From the NCBI GenBank assembly GCA_045105075.1, contig JBGCDD010000193.1, positions 1 through 20,986 of the forward strand: a stretch of DNA of 20,986 bases, read 5' to 3'. The translations under genes were made by a program, and so were the position numbers. This document shows positions 1-6,205 of the stretch, one piece after another. The notes beneath the pieces were generated by a model, which worked only from the letters and a program-made list of their open reading frames with translations, was not told the DNA's origin and did not search any database. This DNA is from JBGCDD01 sp045105075 (GTDB lineage: Bacteria > Pseudomonadota > Alphaproteobacteria > Rhodobacterales > Rhodobacteraceae). Position 1 is the stretch's first letter; each line of letters starts with the position of its first letter.

Positions 1-725
1 TCAGCGGCCGGACCATCCATCACCACGCGACCCGATTCCAGAATGTAGCCATAGTGGGCAAAACGCAGCGCCACATTGGTGTTCTGTTCGGCCAATAGGA
101 AAGACACGCCTTCCTTTTTGTTCAAATCCTTGACGATGCCAAAAATCTCTTCGACGAGCTGCGGCGCCAGACCCATGCTGGGCTCATCCAGCAAAATCGT
201 CTCGGGCGCGGCCATCAGCGCACGGCCAATCGCGCACATCTGTTGTTCACCACCCGACGTATAGCCCGCCTGGCTTTTGCGCCGCTCTTTCAGGCGTGGA
301 AAATAGGAATAAACCTTTTCGAGGTCCGCGTTCATCTCGGCCTTTGAGGCCTTGCGCGTGTAAAACCCGGTCAGCAGGTTTTCCTCGACCGTGAGGTGTT
401 CAAAACAGTGCCGCCCTTCCATCACCTGGATCACGCCTTTGCGCACCAGTTCGGCCGGGTCGGAATGATGCACCTCGGTGCCGCGATACTTGATCGAGCC
501 TTTTGTCACCTCGCCGCGTTCAGAGTGCAGCAAGTTCGAAATCGCCTTGAGCGTTGTGGTCTTGCCCGCGCCATTGCCCCCCAAAAGCGCCGTGATACCG
601 CCTTTGGGCACCTTTAGGCTGACGCCCTTCAGAACCAAGATCACATGGTTATAGATGACTTCGACATTGTTGACCTCAAGCAAGGTTTCAACGTCCGAGT
701 CAGCGGTTGCGGCAGCGTCGAGCAT
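1..725 (-). CDS. livF: LivF-type ABC transporter ATP-binding protein, partial (3' end beyond the left edge)
   Basis: One of the two cytoplasmic ATPases that drive a hydrophobic/branched-chain amino acid family (HAAT) importer. About 241 residues are visible and the frame is still open at base 1, so probably only the last few residues are missing. The Walker A motif GGNGAGKT is at residues 49-56; the signature is TSGGEQQM; Walker B is ILLDEPSMGLAP. The H-loop position reads LLAEQN, and a Gln there is usual for LivF. The ATG at 723-725 has a GGAG Shine-Dalgarno about 8 bases upstream. It is the last visible gene of the minus-strand operon, 53 bases after the binding-protein gene, with a strong hairpin in the gap. 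Family assignment is secure; the substrate is not, because an acyl-CoA synthetase heads the operon. Confidence 0.93.
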   Translation of the reverse strand, partial: MLDAAATADSDVETLLEVNNVEVIYNHVILVLKGVSLKVPKGGITALLGGNGAGKTTTLKAISNLLHSERGEVTKGSIKYRGTEVHHSDPAELVRKGVIQVMEGRHCFEHLTVEENLLTGFYTRKASKAEMNADLEKVYSYFPRLKERRKSQAGYTSGGEQQMCAIGRALMAAPETILLDEPSMGLAPQLVEEIFGIVKDLNKKEGVSFLLAEQNTNVALRFAHYGYILESGRVVMDGPAA

Positions 726-743
726 GGTTTTCTCTCCGGTTGT

Positions 744-771
744 CGGACCGGCCCCGAAAAAGGCCGGTCCG
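744..771 (-). promoter_or_regulatory. Intercistronic hairpin between the binding-protein gene and livF
   Basis: A perfect 10-bp inverted repeat (744-753 with 762-771, arms CGGACCGGCC/GGCCGGTCCG) surrounds an 8-base loop. In the minus-strand transcript it starts 7 bases after the binding-protein stop codon. No U-run follows it, so it is a poor rho-independent terminator. Hairpins in this place commonly protect the 3' end of a highly expressed binding-protein message and reduce read-through into the next gene. That role is inferred. Confidence 0.6.
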
Positions 772-778
772 GTTTGGT

Positions 779-2062
779 TTATTTACAGTTCGACGGAATG
801 TTGTTTTCCGCTTTGTAAGCTGCGGAATCCGCATCGATCAGAGGCTGGATCACATCCATATCGGTTGGCGCAAAATCCGAAATCATGTTCCAGGTTTTTG
901 CTGTGGCATCCCATTGAGAAACCGCAACGACACCGGGTCCACCGTGGTTTTCACACGACACAGAGAACGTTGGACCAAAGCCCGCCATGCCGAGTCCGGC
1001 CATTTTGGCGTCGGTGATTTCCAGCGCTTCCATACCATCGCGCATCATGCCCGAAGTAATGTCAGCCACACCATGAATGGCCTGAGCCGTCTTCACAGCT
1101 TCCGCCGCCAACATCGCCGCATAAAGACCGCGGTTGTAAGGCACAGTGCCGATCTGATCGCCATTGCCAGCCGCGTTGCCGGTGTCGACAACATACTTCT
1201 GGATGTCGTCAAAGACCGGGAAATCATTGCCCACCGAAGTCAAAGCCATGGCCTTGTAGCCATCGGCCTTGTCACCCGCCGGCAACACGTCAATTTCCGC
1301 GCCAGACCACCAGATGCCGATGAAGTTTTCCATCGGGAAACGAATGTTGGCCGCTTCCTGAATCGCCACCTGGTTCATCACACCCCAGCCGTACATGATC
1401 ACATGATCAGGACGCTCGCGACGAATTTGCAGCCACTGCGACTTCTGCTCTTGGCCCGGATGGTCCACCGCCAGCAATGTCAGCGAATAGCCGTGCTTTT
1501 TGGCCAGCTCTTCCAACGTGCGGATTGGCTCTTTGCCATAGGCCGAGTTGTGATAGACCAGCGCGATTTTCTTGCCGTTCAAATCACCGCCGTTGACGCT
1601 CAGCAGGTGGTTCACGATGCCCGACGCGCCGTTCCAGTAGTTGGCTGGATAGTTGAACACATGGCTGAACACATCGCCATTGGCCGCAGACGTACGCCCA
1701 TAGCCCATGGAATGGATCGGAATATCATCCGCCGTTGCTTTGGGGATGAGCTGATAGGTGATCCCTGTGGACAGCGGCTGATACACCAGAGCGCCTTCGC
1801 CCTTGGTGGATTCATAGCATTCCACACCTTTTTCGGTGTTATAACCGGTCTCACACTCCAGCAGGCGTGTCGGAATACCGCCAATGCCGCCATCACGCTC
1901 GTTGAGCATGGTGAAGTAGTCGGCATAGCCATCCGCAAACGGAATACCGCCCGCCGCGTAAGGCCCAGTGCGATAGGACAGCGATGGGAACACAAGGTCC
2001 GCCATCACAGGCCCTGCGGCCAGAACGGCGCCCAGCGCCAAGGTGGTCAGTTTCATCTTCAT
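779..2062 (-). CDS. LivK-type periplasmic substrate-binding protein of an ABC importer
   Basis: A 427-residue exported solute receptor that would deliver ligand to the LivHM permease. The N-terminus MKMKLTTLALGAVLAAGPVMA is a Sec signal peptide, with likely cleavage after VMA (residues 19-21). The rest reads as a type I periplasmic-binding fold (peripla_BP_6): an early SYRTGPYAAGG segment, a DLNGKKIALVYHNSAYG strand-turn in the middle, and a C-terminal region with SVSCENHGG. Cysteines near residues 70 and 82, in SVSC, and at the C-terminus could form disulfides. The start has a good site, GGGAGGATAAACCCG before the ATG. It lies 90 bases after livM and before livF. Genomes often label such proteins branched-chain amino acid receptors, but the ligand is unproven; the operon's acyl-CoA synthetase points to a carboxylic acid. 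Confidence 0.9.
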   Translation of the reverse strand: MKMKLTTLALGAVLAAGPVMADLVFPSLSYRTGPYAAGGIPFADGYADYFTMLNERDGGIGGIPTRLLECETGYNTEKGVECYESTKGEGALVYQPLSTGITYQLIPKATADDIPIHSMGYGRTSAANGDVFSHVFNYPANYWNGASGIVNHLLSVNGGDLNGKKIALVYHNSAYGKEPIRTLEELAKKHGYSLTLLAVDHPGQEQKSQWLQIRRERPDHVIMYGWGVMNQVAIQEAANIRFPMENFIGIWWSGAEIDVLPAGDKADGYKAMALTSVGNDFPVFDDIQKYVVDTGNAAGNGDQIGTVPYNRGLYAAMLAAEAVKTAQAIHGVADITSGMMRDGMEALEITDAKMAGLGMAGFGPTFSVSCENHGGPGVVAVSQWDATAKTWNMISDFAPTDMDVIQPLIDADSAAYKAENNIPSNCK

Positions 2063-2125
2063 CGGGTTTATCCTCCCTTTGGTTTTGTCCGATGGTGCGC
2101 CAAAGTCTTTGCTCCGGCGCGATTG

Positions 2126-2141
2126 GGGTGGAGACCCACCC
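2126..2141 (-). promoter_or_regulatory. Small hairpin after livM
   Basis: A 6-bp stem (GGGTGG, 2126-2131, pairing with CCACCC, 2136-2141) with a 4-base loop begins 11 bases downstream of the livM stop in the transcript. No U-run follows. It may be an RNA-stability or attenuation element before the binding-protein gene. It is short enough to be chance in GC-rich DNA. Confidence 0.35.
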
Positions 2142-2152
2142 GCAGCCCTGCC

Positions 2153-3229
2153 CTAGTGCGGGAAAGGCCAGAGTCTCAGTTTTTCCTTGGCGACGCGCCA
2201 CAGCTGCGCCAGCCCATGCGGTTCAGCAATCAGGAACACAATGATCAACGCGCCCACAATAATCAGCTGGAAATGCGCCACGATGTCCGTTGGCCACCCC
2301 AACAGATCCACACCCACCACTTTCAGTGCCACAGGCAACAGCACCAGAAACGCCGCACCAGCAAAACAGCCAAAGATCGACCCCAGCCCGCCAATGATGA
2401 TCATGAACAGCACAAGGAACGACTTGGTGATGCCGAACACCTCTCCGACCTCGACCGCACCCAGATAGACCGCAAAGAACAATGCCCCCGAAATGCCCAC
2501 AAAGAACGAACTGATCGCAAAGGCTGTCAACTTGGCCTTTAACGGGTTCACCCCAATGATCTCGGCGGCAATATCCATGTCGCGGATCGCCATCCAGGTC
2601 CGCCCCAACGTCCCCCGCGTCAAATTACGCGCTATGATCGCGCTGATCGTGCAAAACACCAGACAGAACAGATATGTCGCCCAAGCCTCAGTGTTCGGCC
2701 CCGTCACCTCAATGCCAAAGACAGTGCGTTCGGGTGCGTTGATCTGGCCCGAAGCGGAATAGTTGTAAAACCAGCTGACCCGGTTGAACAACCACACTAG
2801 GAAAAACTGCGCCGCCAGCGTCGCCACAGCCAGGTAAAAGCCTTTGATCCGCAAACTCGGCAGTCCAAACACAACCCCGACAGCCGCCGTGATAAAGCCT
2901 GCAATGATCACATGGAAAAAGATGTTCACATCCGGAAAGGCGGTCATCAACTTGTAACAGGCATAAGCCCCCACAGCCATGAACCCACCGGTGCCAAGGC
3001 TGACCTGCCCACAATACCCAACCAGTATATTCAACCCGATCGCCGCAATCGCATAGATCAAAAACGGCAACAGGATCGCGTTGGCCCAGTAGTCATTGAT
3101 GATGAACGGCACCACCAAAAAGGCAAAGGCCAGCACGACGTAGTAACGATACCGATCAAACCGGATCGGAAACGTCTGACTGTCCTGACTGTACGTGGTG
3201 CTGAAATCACCCGCTTCACGATAAAACAT
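2153..3229 (-). CDS. livM: LivM-type ABC transporter permease
   Basis: A 358-residue inner-membrane permease, one half of the HAAT transmembrane channel. After a roughly 28-residue polar N-terminus it has a run of hydrophobic helices. The family's GYCGQVSLGTGGFMAVGAY segment follows the early helices, and a later cytoplasmic loop carries TLGRTWMAIRDMDIAAEIIGV, the coupling region of LivM. The ATG at 3227-3229 has AAGGG about 7 bases upstream. It is 98 bases from livH; that gap, the widest between livH and livM or earlier genes, holds a dispersed repeat. It presumably pairs with LivH and is powered by LivG/LivF. No frameshift or missing segment is seen. Confidence 0.93.
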   Translation of the reverse strand: MFYREAGDFSTTYSQDSQTFPIRFDRYRYYVVLAFAFLVVPFIINDYWANAILLPFLIYAIAAIGLNILVGYCGQVSLGTGGFMAVGAYACYKLMTAFPDVNIFFHVIIAGFITAAVGVVFGLPSLRIKGFYLAVATLAAQFFLVWLFNRVSWFYNYSASGQINAPERTVFGIEVTGPNTEAWATYLFCLVFCTISAIIARNLTRGTLGRTWMAIRDMDIAAEIIGVNPLKAKLTAFAISSFFVGISGALFFAVYLGAVEVGEVFGITKSFLVLFMIIIGGLGSIFGCFAGAAFLVLLPVALKVVGVDLLGWPTDIVAHFQLIIVGALIIVFLIAEPHGLAQLWRVAKEKLRLWPFPH

Positions 3230-3262
3230 GCATAGGCCCTTCTGTGATCACCGGGCCCAAAC

Positions 3263-3326
3263 CCGCTTTTTCCTCTTGCCGAAAATATCCCGGGGTCCGG
3301 GGCAGCGCCCCGGCCGGTGCCAACCC
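3263..3326 (-). repeat. Dispersed GC-rich hairpin repeat, copy A (livH-livM gap)
   Basis: About 64 bases shared with 16545-16600. In the minus sense the order is: GGGTTGGCA, a stem-loop (CCGGGGC, loop GCT, GCCCCGG; arms at 3307-3313 and 3297-3303), then CCCCGGGATATTTT and CGGCAAGAGGAAAAAGCGG. It begins 1-2 bases after the livH stop codon. The second copy keeps both flanks but has a different stem that still pairs. From memory, hairpin-GGGATATTT-(A/G)-rich elements of this kind are frequent between Rhodobacteraceae genes. A function is not established here. Confidence 0.75.
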
Positions 3327-3327
3327 G

Positions 3328-4323
3328 CTAAACCCTCTCAATGATCTTCTCCCCAAACAGCCCCTGCGGTCGGAACAACAGGAACAACAGCGCCAGAACA
3401 TAGGCAAACCAGTTTTCGGTTGCCCCGCCCAGCATTGGCCCAAAACCAAACTCAAACAGCTTCTCGCCGACACCAATAATCAATCCGCCCACAATCGCAC
3501 CGGGGATCGACGTGAACCCGCCGAGCATCAAAACCGGCAACGCCTTCAGCGCAATAAGGCTCAGCGAAAACTGCACGCCCGACTTGGTGCCCCACATAAT
3601 GCCTGCCACCAAAGCAACAAAACCGGCCAGCGACCACACCAGGATCCAGATGAAGTTCAGCGACACACCCACCGACAACGCGGCCTGATGGTCATCGGCC
3701 ACAGCGCGCATGGCGCGACCCTCTTTGGTATATTGCGAAAACGCCACCAGCGCGACAACCAGCAACACCGCCACGAGGGTCGCCACAATGTCTAGATTGT
3801 CGATAAAGAAGCCATAGAAATTGTCGGTCCCAAGCCCGGACGTCATATCCTCGATCCAGAAAGATCCACCCTGAGGCAGCCCCACATCAAGCTTTTTGAT
3901 CTCCGAATTCCACATCAGATCGCTCAGACCCTCAAGGAAATAGGCCAAACCAATCGTCGCCATGAACAAGATTATGGGTTCCTGATTGACCAGATGGCGC
4001 ATGACAAAGCGTTGCACCGCCCAGGCCAATCCAACCATCACCACCATGGTCAGCAAAATGGCCAGCAAAGCCGGCACCTGCCAGCCGAAATAGTGAATAT
4101 CAGTGCCAAAGGTGGCATTGATCAGGTGCGCAAAAGGCACCTGCCCTTTCATGATCCCCACCAAAGTCATCGCCGCAAACAGCGCCATAACCCCTTGGGC
4201 AAAGTTGAAAATCCCGCTGGCTTTGTAAATCAACACGAACCCCAAAGCGACCAGCGCATAAAGCACCCCCGCCATCAGGCCGTTCAGCGTGACCTCAACC
4301 GCGAATAAAAACTGATCAAGCAT
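3328..4323 (-). CDS. livH: LivH-type ABC transporter permease
   Basis: A 331-residue inner-membrane permease, the partner of LivM. The start region TLNGLMAGVLYALVALGFVLIYKASGIFNFAQG is the classic LivH N-terminus (first 20 residues of it: TLNGLMAGVLYALVALGFVL). The cytoplasmic coupling loop reads TKEGRAMRAVADDHQAALSVG. The C-terminal part, LKALPVLMLGGFTSIPGAIV, is also typical. A Shine-Dalgarno GGGGGAG lies just upstream within the preceding gene. The start overlaps the stop of the small membrane-anchored gene by 8 bases (ATGCTTGA), implying translational coupling. The C-terminus FRPQGLFGEKIIERV is complete. Confidence 0.93.
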   Translation of the reverse strand: MLDQFLFAVEVTLNGLMAGVLYALVALGFVLIYKASGIFNFAQGVMALFAAMTLVGIMKGQVPFAHLINATFGTDIHYFGWQVPALLAILLTMVVMVGLAWAVQRFVMRHLVNQEPIILFMATIGLAYFLEGLSDLMWNSEIKKLDVGLPQGGSFWIEDMTSGLGTDNFYGFFIDNLDIVATLVAVLLVVALVAFSQYTKEGRAMRAVADDHQAALSVGVSLNFIWILVWSLAGFVALVAGIMWGTKSGVQFSLSLIALKALPVLMLGGFTSIPGAIVGGLIIGVGEKLFEFGFGPMLGGATENWFAYVLALLFLLFRPQGLFGEKIIERV

Positions 4324-4831
4324 CCTGCTCCCCCTGTTCGTGATAGCTTACACTGACCTGCGTGCCGGGCTGATAGTCATCACCCCAACGCACCATCATC
4401 CATGTTGTCTGCCCGCCGCCCGCGCGCACATGCGCACCCTGAAAACCCGCAGCGCCCAGCTCATTGTACAGTTCTTCAACATCGCCCGTCTGCGCGGCCA
4501 GCAAAACGCCAAACCCATCCTCAAGCCGCGCCTGCTCCGTCTCTGACAGCACCGCCAACTCATCAGACACCGAACAAGACCGCGGCGCCATGCGCACCAA
4601 CATCCGAGCGCCCGCATGCCAGTACATCTGCTCGTCCGGCCAAACCCGATACGGCTCAAGGCTGCTCACGTTGCGCGGTGCCCCGGCCAGAACACTGGAT
4701 AGACACACCTCTTGCAGCATCTCCAACGCCAACGCATCGCGATCCTTGGGCGCAAACAGCACCCACCCCAGAGACAGCCCAATGGCGCCGCCCAAAGCCA
4801 GCACCACACCCATGATGCGCGCATCAATCAT
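4316..4831 (-). CDS. Small membrane-anchored protein of unknown function, inside the transporter operon
   Basis: I do not recognise this 171-residue protein. One hydrophobic segment (residues 7-27, MGVVLALGGAIGLSLGWVLF) near the N-terminus looks like an uncleaved anchor. It is followed by a mainly polar domain, probably periplasmic, with cysteines at 43 and 86 and a C-terminal TTWMMVRWGDDYQPGTQVSV. I chose the ATG at 4831, which overlaps the livG stop by 8 bases (ATGATTGA). An in-frame ATG at 4852 is possible but would overlap livG by 29 bases; neither has a strong Shine-Dalgarno. It overlaps livH by 8 bases in the same way. The lodging between LivG and LivH suggests a transport accessory role. 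It faintly resembles the exported protein at 5642-6205. That it is a gene is likely; its role is unknown. Confidence 0.75.
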   Translation of the reverse strand: MIDARIMGVVLALGGAIGLSLGWVLFAPKDRDALALEMLQEVCLSSVLAGAPRNVSSLEPYRVWPDEQMYWHAGARMLVRMAPRSCSVSDELAVLSETEQARLEDGFGVLLAAQTGDVEELYNELGAAGFQGAHVRAGGGQTTWMMVRWGDDYQPGTQVSVSYHEQGEQDA

Positions 4832-5642
4832 GCGCCACACCCAGATAAGCATCGATCACCGCCTGATTGTTGCGCACCTCATCGGGCGTGCCATCACCAA
4901 TCTTCTTGCCGTAATCCATGACCACCACGCGGTCGCTCAGATCCATCACAACGCCCATATCGTGTTCAATCAGCGCAATCGTGGTGCCAAATTCGTCATT
5001 CACATCCAGGATGAATCGCGACATGTCTTCTTTTTCTTCGACGTTCATGCCCGCCATCGGCTCATCCAGCAGCAGCAATGACGGTTCCGCCGCCAACGCC
5101 CGCGCAAGCTCAACCCGCTTTTTCAGACCGTAAGGCAACCGTGCCACCGGGGTCTTGCGGATGTGCTGAATCTCAAGAAAATCAATGACCTTTTCGGCCA
5201 CTTCGCGGTTTGCCACCTCTTCAGCTTCCGCCTTGCCACGCCAAATCGCCTGGCTCCAGAGCCCGGTTTTCATCTTGGTCAAACGCCCGGTCATGACATT
5301 ATCCAGAACGCTCATACCCTCAAACAGAGCAATGTTCTGGAACGTGCGCGCAATGCCTTGCTGCGCCACCTGATAGGGTCGCATACTCGGCCTGGGCGAA
5401 CCTTGATACCAAACCTCGCCTTCCTGGGGCACATAAAACCCGGAAATCACGTTCAGCATCGACGATTTACCGGCCCCGTTCGGCCCGATGATCGCCCGGA
5501 TCTCGCCCTCGCGGATATCAAAGGAAATATCCTTGATCGCCACCACACCGCCAAAACGCAGCGTGATGTTCTTCATCTCCATCACCACGGCGCCAATCTT
5601 GCGCCCATCTTCGGTTATGTAGCCGTCCGTCTGATCCAGCAT
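4824..5642 (-). CDS. livG: LivG-type ABC transporter ATP-binding protein
   Basis: A 272-residue cytoplasmic ATPase, partner of LivF. Walker A GPNGAGKS is at residues 53-60, the Q-loop region at GIARTFQNIALFEGMSV, the signature is LPYGLKKRVELARAL (LivG proteins use LPYG rather than LSGG), Walker B is LLLLDEPMAGMN, and the H-loop is LIEHDMGVVM. The ATG at 5640-5642 is preferred: it shares one base with the upstream stop (TGATG) and has CGGAGA about 8 bases before it. A TTG 21 bases earlier is in frame but less likely. An N-terminal extension of about 20 residues precedes the usual family start. It overlaps the next small gene by 8 bases. Confidence 0.94.
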   Translation of the reverse strand: MLDQTDGYITEDGRKIGAVVMEMKNITLRFGGVVAIKDISFDIREGEIRAIIGPNGAGKSSMLNVISGFYVPQEGEVWYQGSPRPSMRPYQVAQQGIARTFQNIALFEGMSVLDNVMTGRLTKMKTGLWSQAIWRGKAEAEEVANREVAEKVIDFLEIQHIRKTPVARLPYGLKKRVELARALAAEPSLLLLDEPMAGMNVEEKEDMSRFILDVNDEFGTTIALIEHDMGVVMDLSDRVVVMDYGKKIGDGTPDEVRNNQAVIDAYLGVAHD

Positions 5643-6205
5643 CAGGAAGTCTCCGTTTCGCAAGTAATCGCATTGGGGTCGTCGTCGCGATCAGAATGGC
5701 TCACAAGCGCCGAAATCGGCGTCTGCGGGTCAACCCAAACATAGGCAACAGTGCGGACCCCGGCCTCCCGTTCGCGCATGACCAAAATATCCAAACCAAC
5801 CGCGGGATTGTTGTCAAAGCAAACAAAGAAATCACGCTTCAACATCTGGTCCAGCATGGCACTGGCTTGGACCTGGATACCTTGCGCCACTTGACGCCGC
5901 TCGCTCATCTCAAGGCTTCGTTGATCATCAGGGCGTACAAACGTGTCCGAAAAACTGACGACACAGCGAACGGCTTTCCCCTCAGGCGGTCCAAACCAGC
6001 GCAAAAGCTGAAATTGCCCAACCTCACGCGCACCCAGCGGCACCACATCCCCACGGTCAATCACATCCAGACACGCGGTTCGGTAGGTTTCAACGGCCGT
6101 ATCCGCATGCGCTTGCAAACCAAAACAAGACAACGCCACACCCAGGACCATCGCCCTGCGGGAGGGTGGGCGGGGCGAAAGCGCAGCTGAGCGCCGTACC
6201 ATCAT
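5642..6205 (-). CDS. Small exported protein of unknown function between the acyl-CoA synthetase and livG
   Basis: I do not recognise this 187-residue protein. The N-terminus has arginines, then a hydrophobic stretch (AMVLGVALSCFGLQAHA, residues 18-34), a Sec signal peptide with likely cleavage at AHA-D. The mature domain is about 150 residues with cysteines at 45, 81, 129 and 182, enough for two disulfides in the periplasm. The start is ATGATG at 6205/6202; the first ATG overlaps the synthetase stop by 4 bases, and the second gives TGATG. The stop overlaps livG by one base. With that position it could act on the transported substrate, the binding protein or the permease; nothing in the sequence decides which. 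It shows a weak similarity in layout to the protein at 4316-4831. Confidence 0.8.
   Translation of the reverse strand: MMVRRSAALSPRPPSRRAMVLGVALSCFGLQAHADTAVETYRTACLDVIDRGDVVPLGAREVGQFQLLRWFGPPEGKAVRCVVSFSDTFVRPDDQRSLEMSERRQVAQGIQVQASAMLDQMLKRDFFVCFDNNPAVGLDILVMREREAGVRTVAYVWVDPQTPISALVSHSDRDDDPNAITCETETS

Noticed and set aside
49..725. LivF Walker A (GGNGAGKT) and signature (TSGGEQQ) as signs of a damaged ATPase
   Set aside because: Both still fit the GxxGxGKT and SGG(Q/E) patterns, and the Gln in the H-loop place is usual for LivF.
2097..2120. Inverted repeat GCGCC...GGCGC with an inner CAAAG/CTTTG palindrome upstream of the binding-protein gene
   Set aside because: The arms are short and the inner palindrome leaves almost no loop; it is not needed to explain the gap and could be chance.
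707..2542. Long open frame on the plus strand opposite the binding-protein and livM genes
   Set aside because: It is antisense to two well-supported genes, rich in Arg/His as shadow frames in GC-rich DNA are, and has no family signature or ribosome site.
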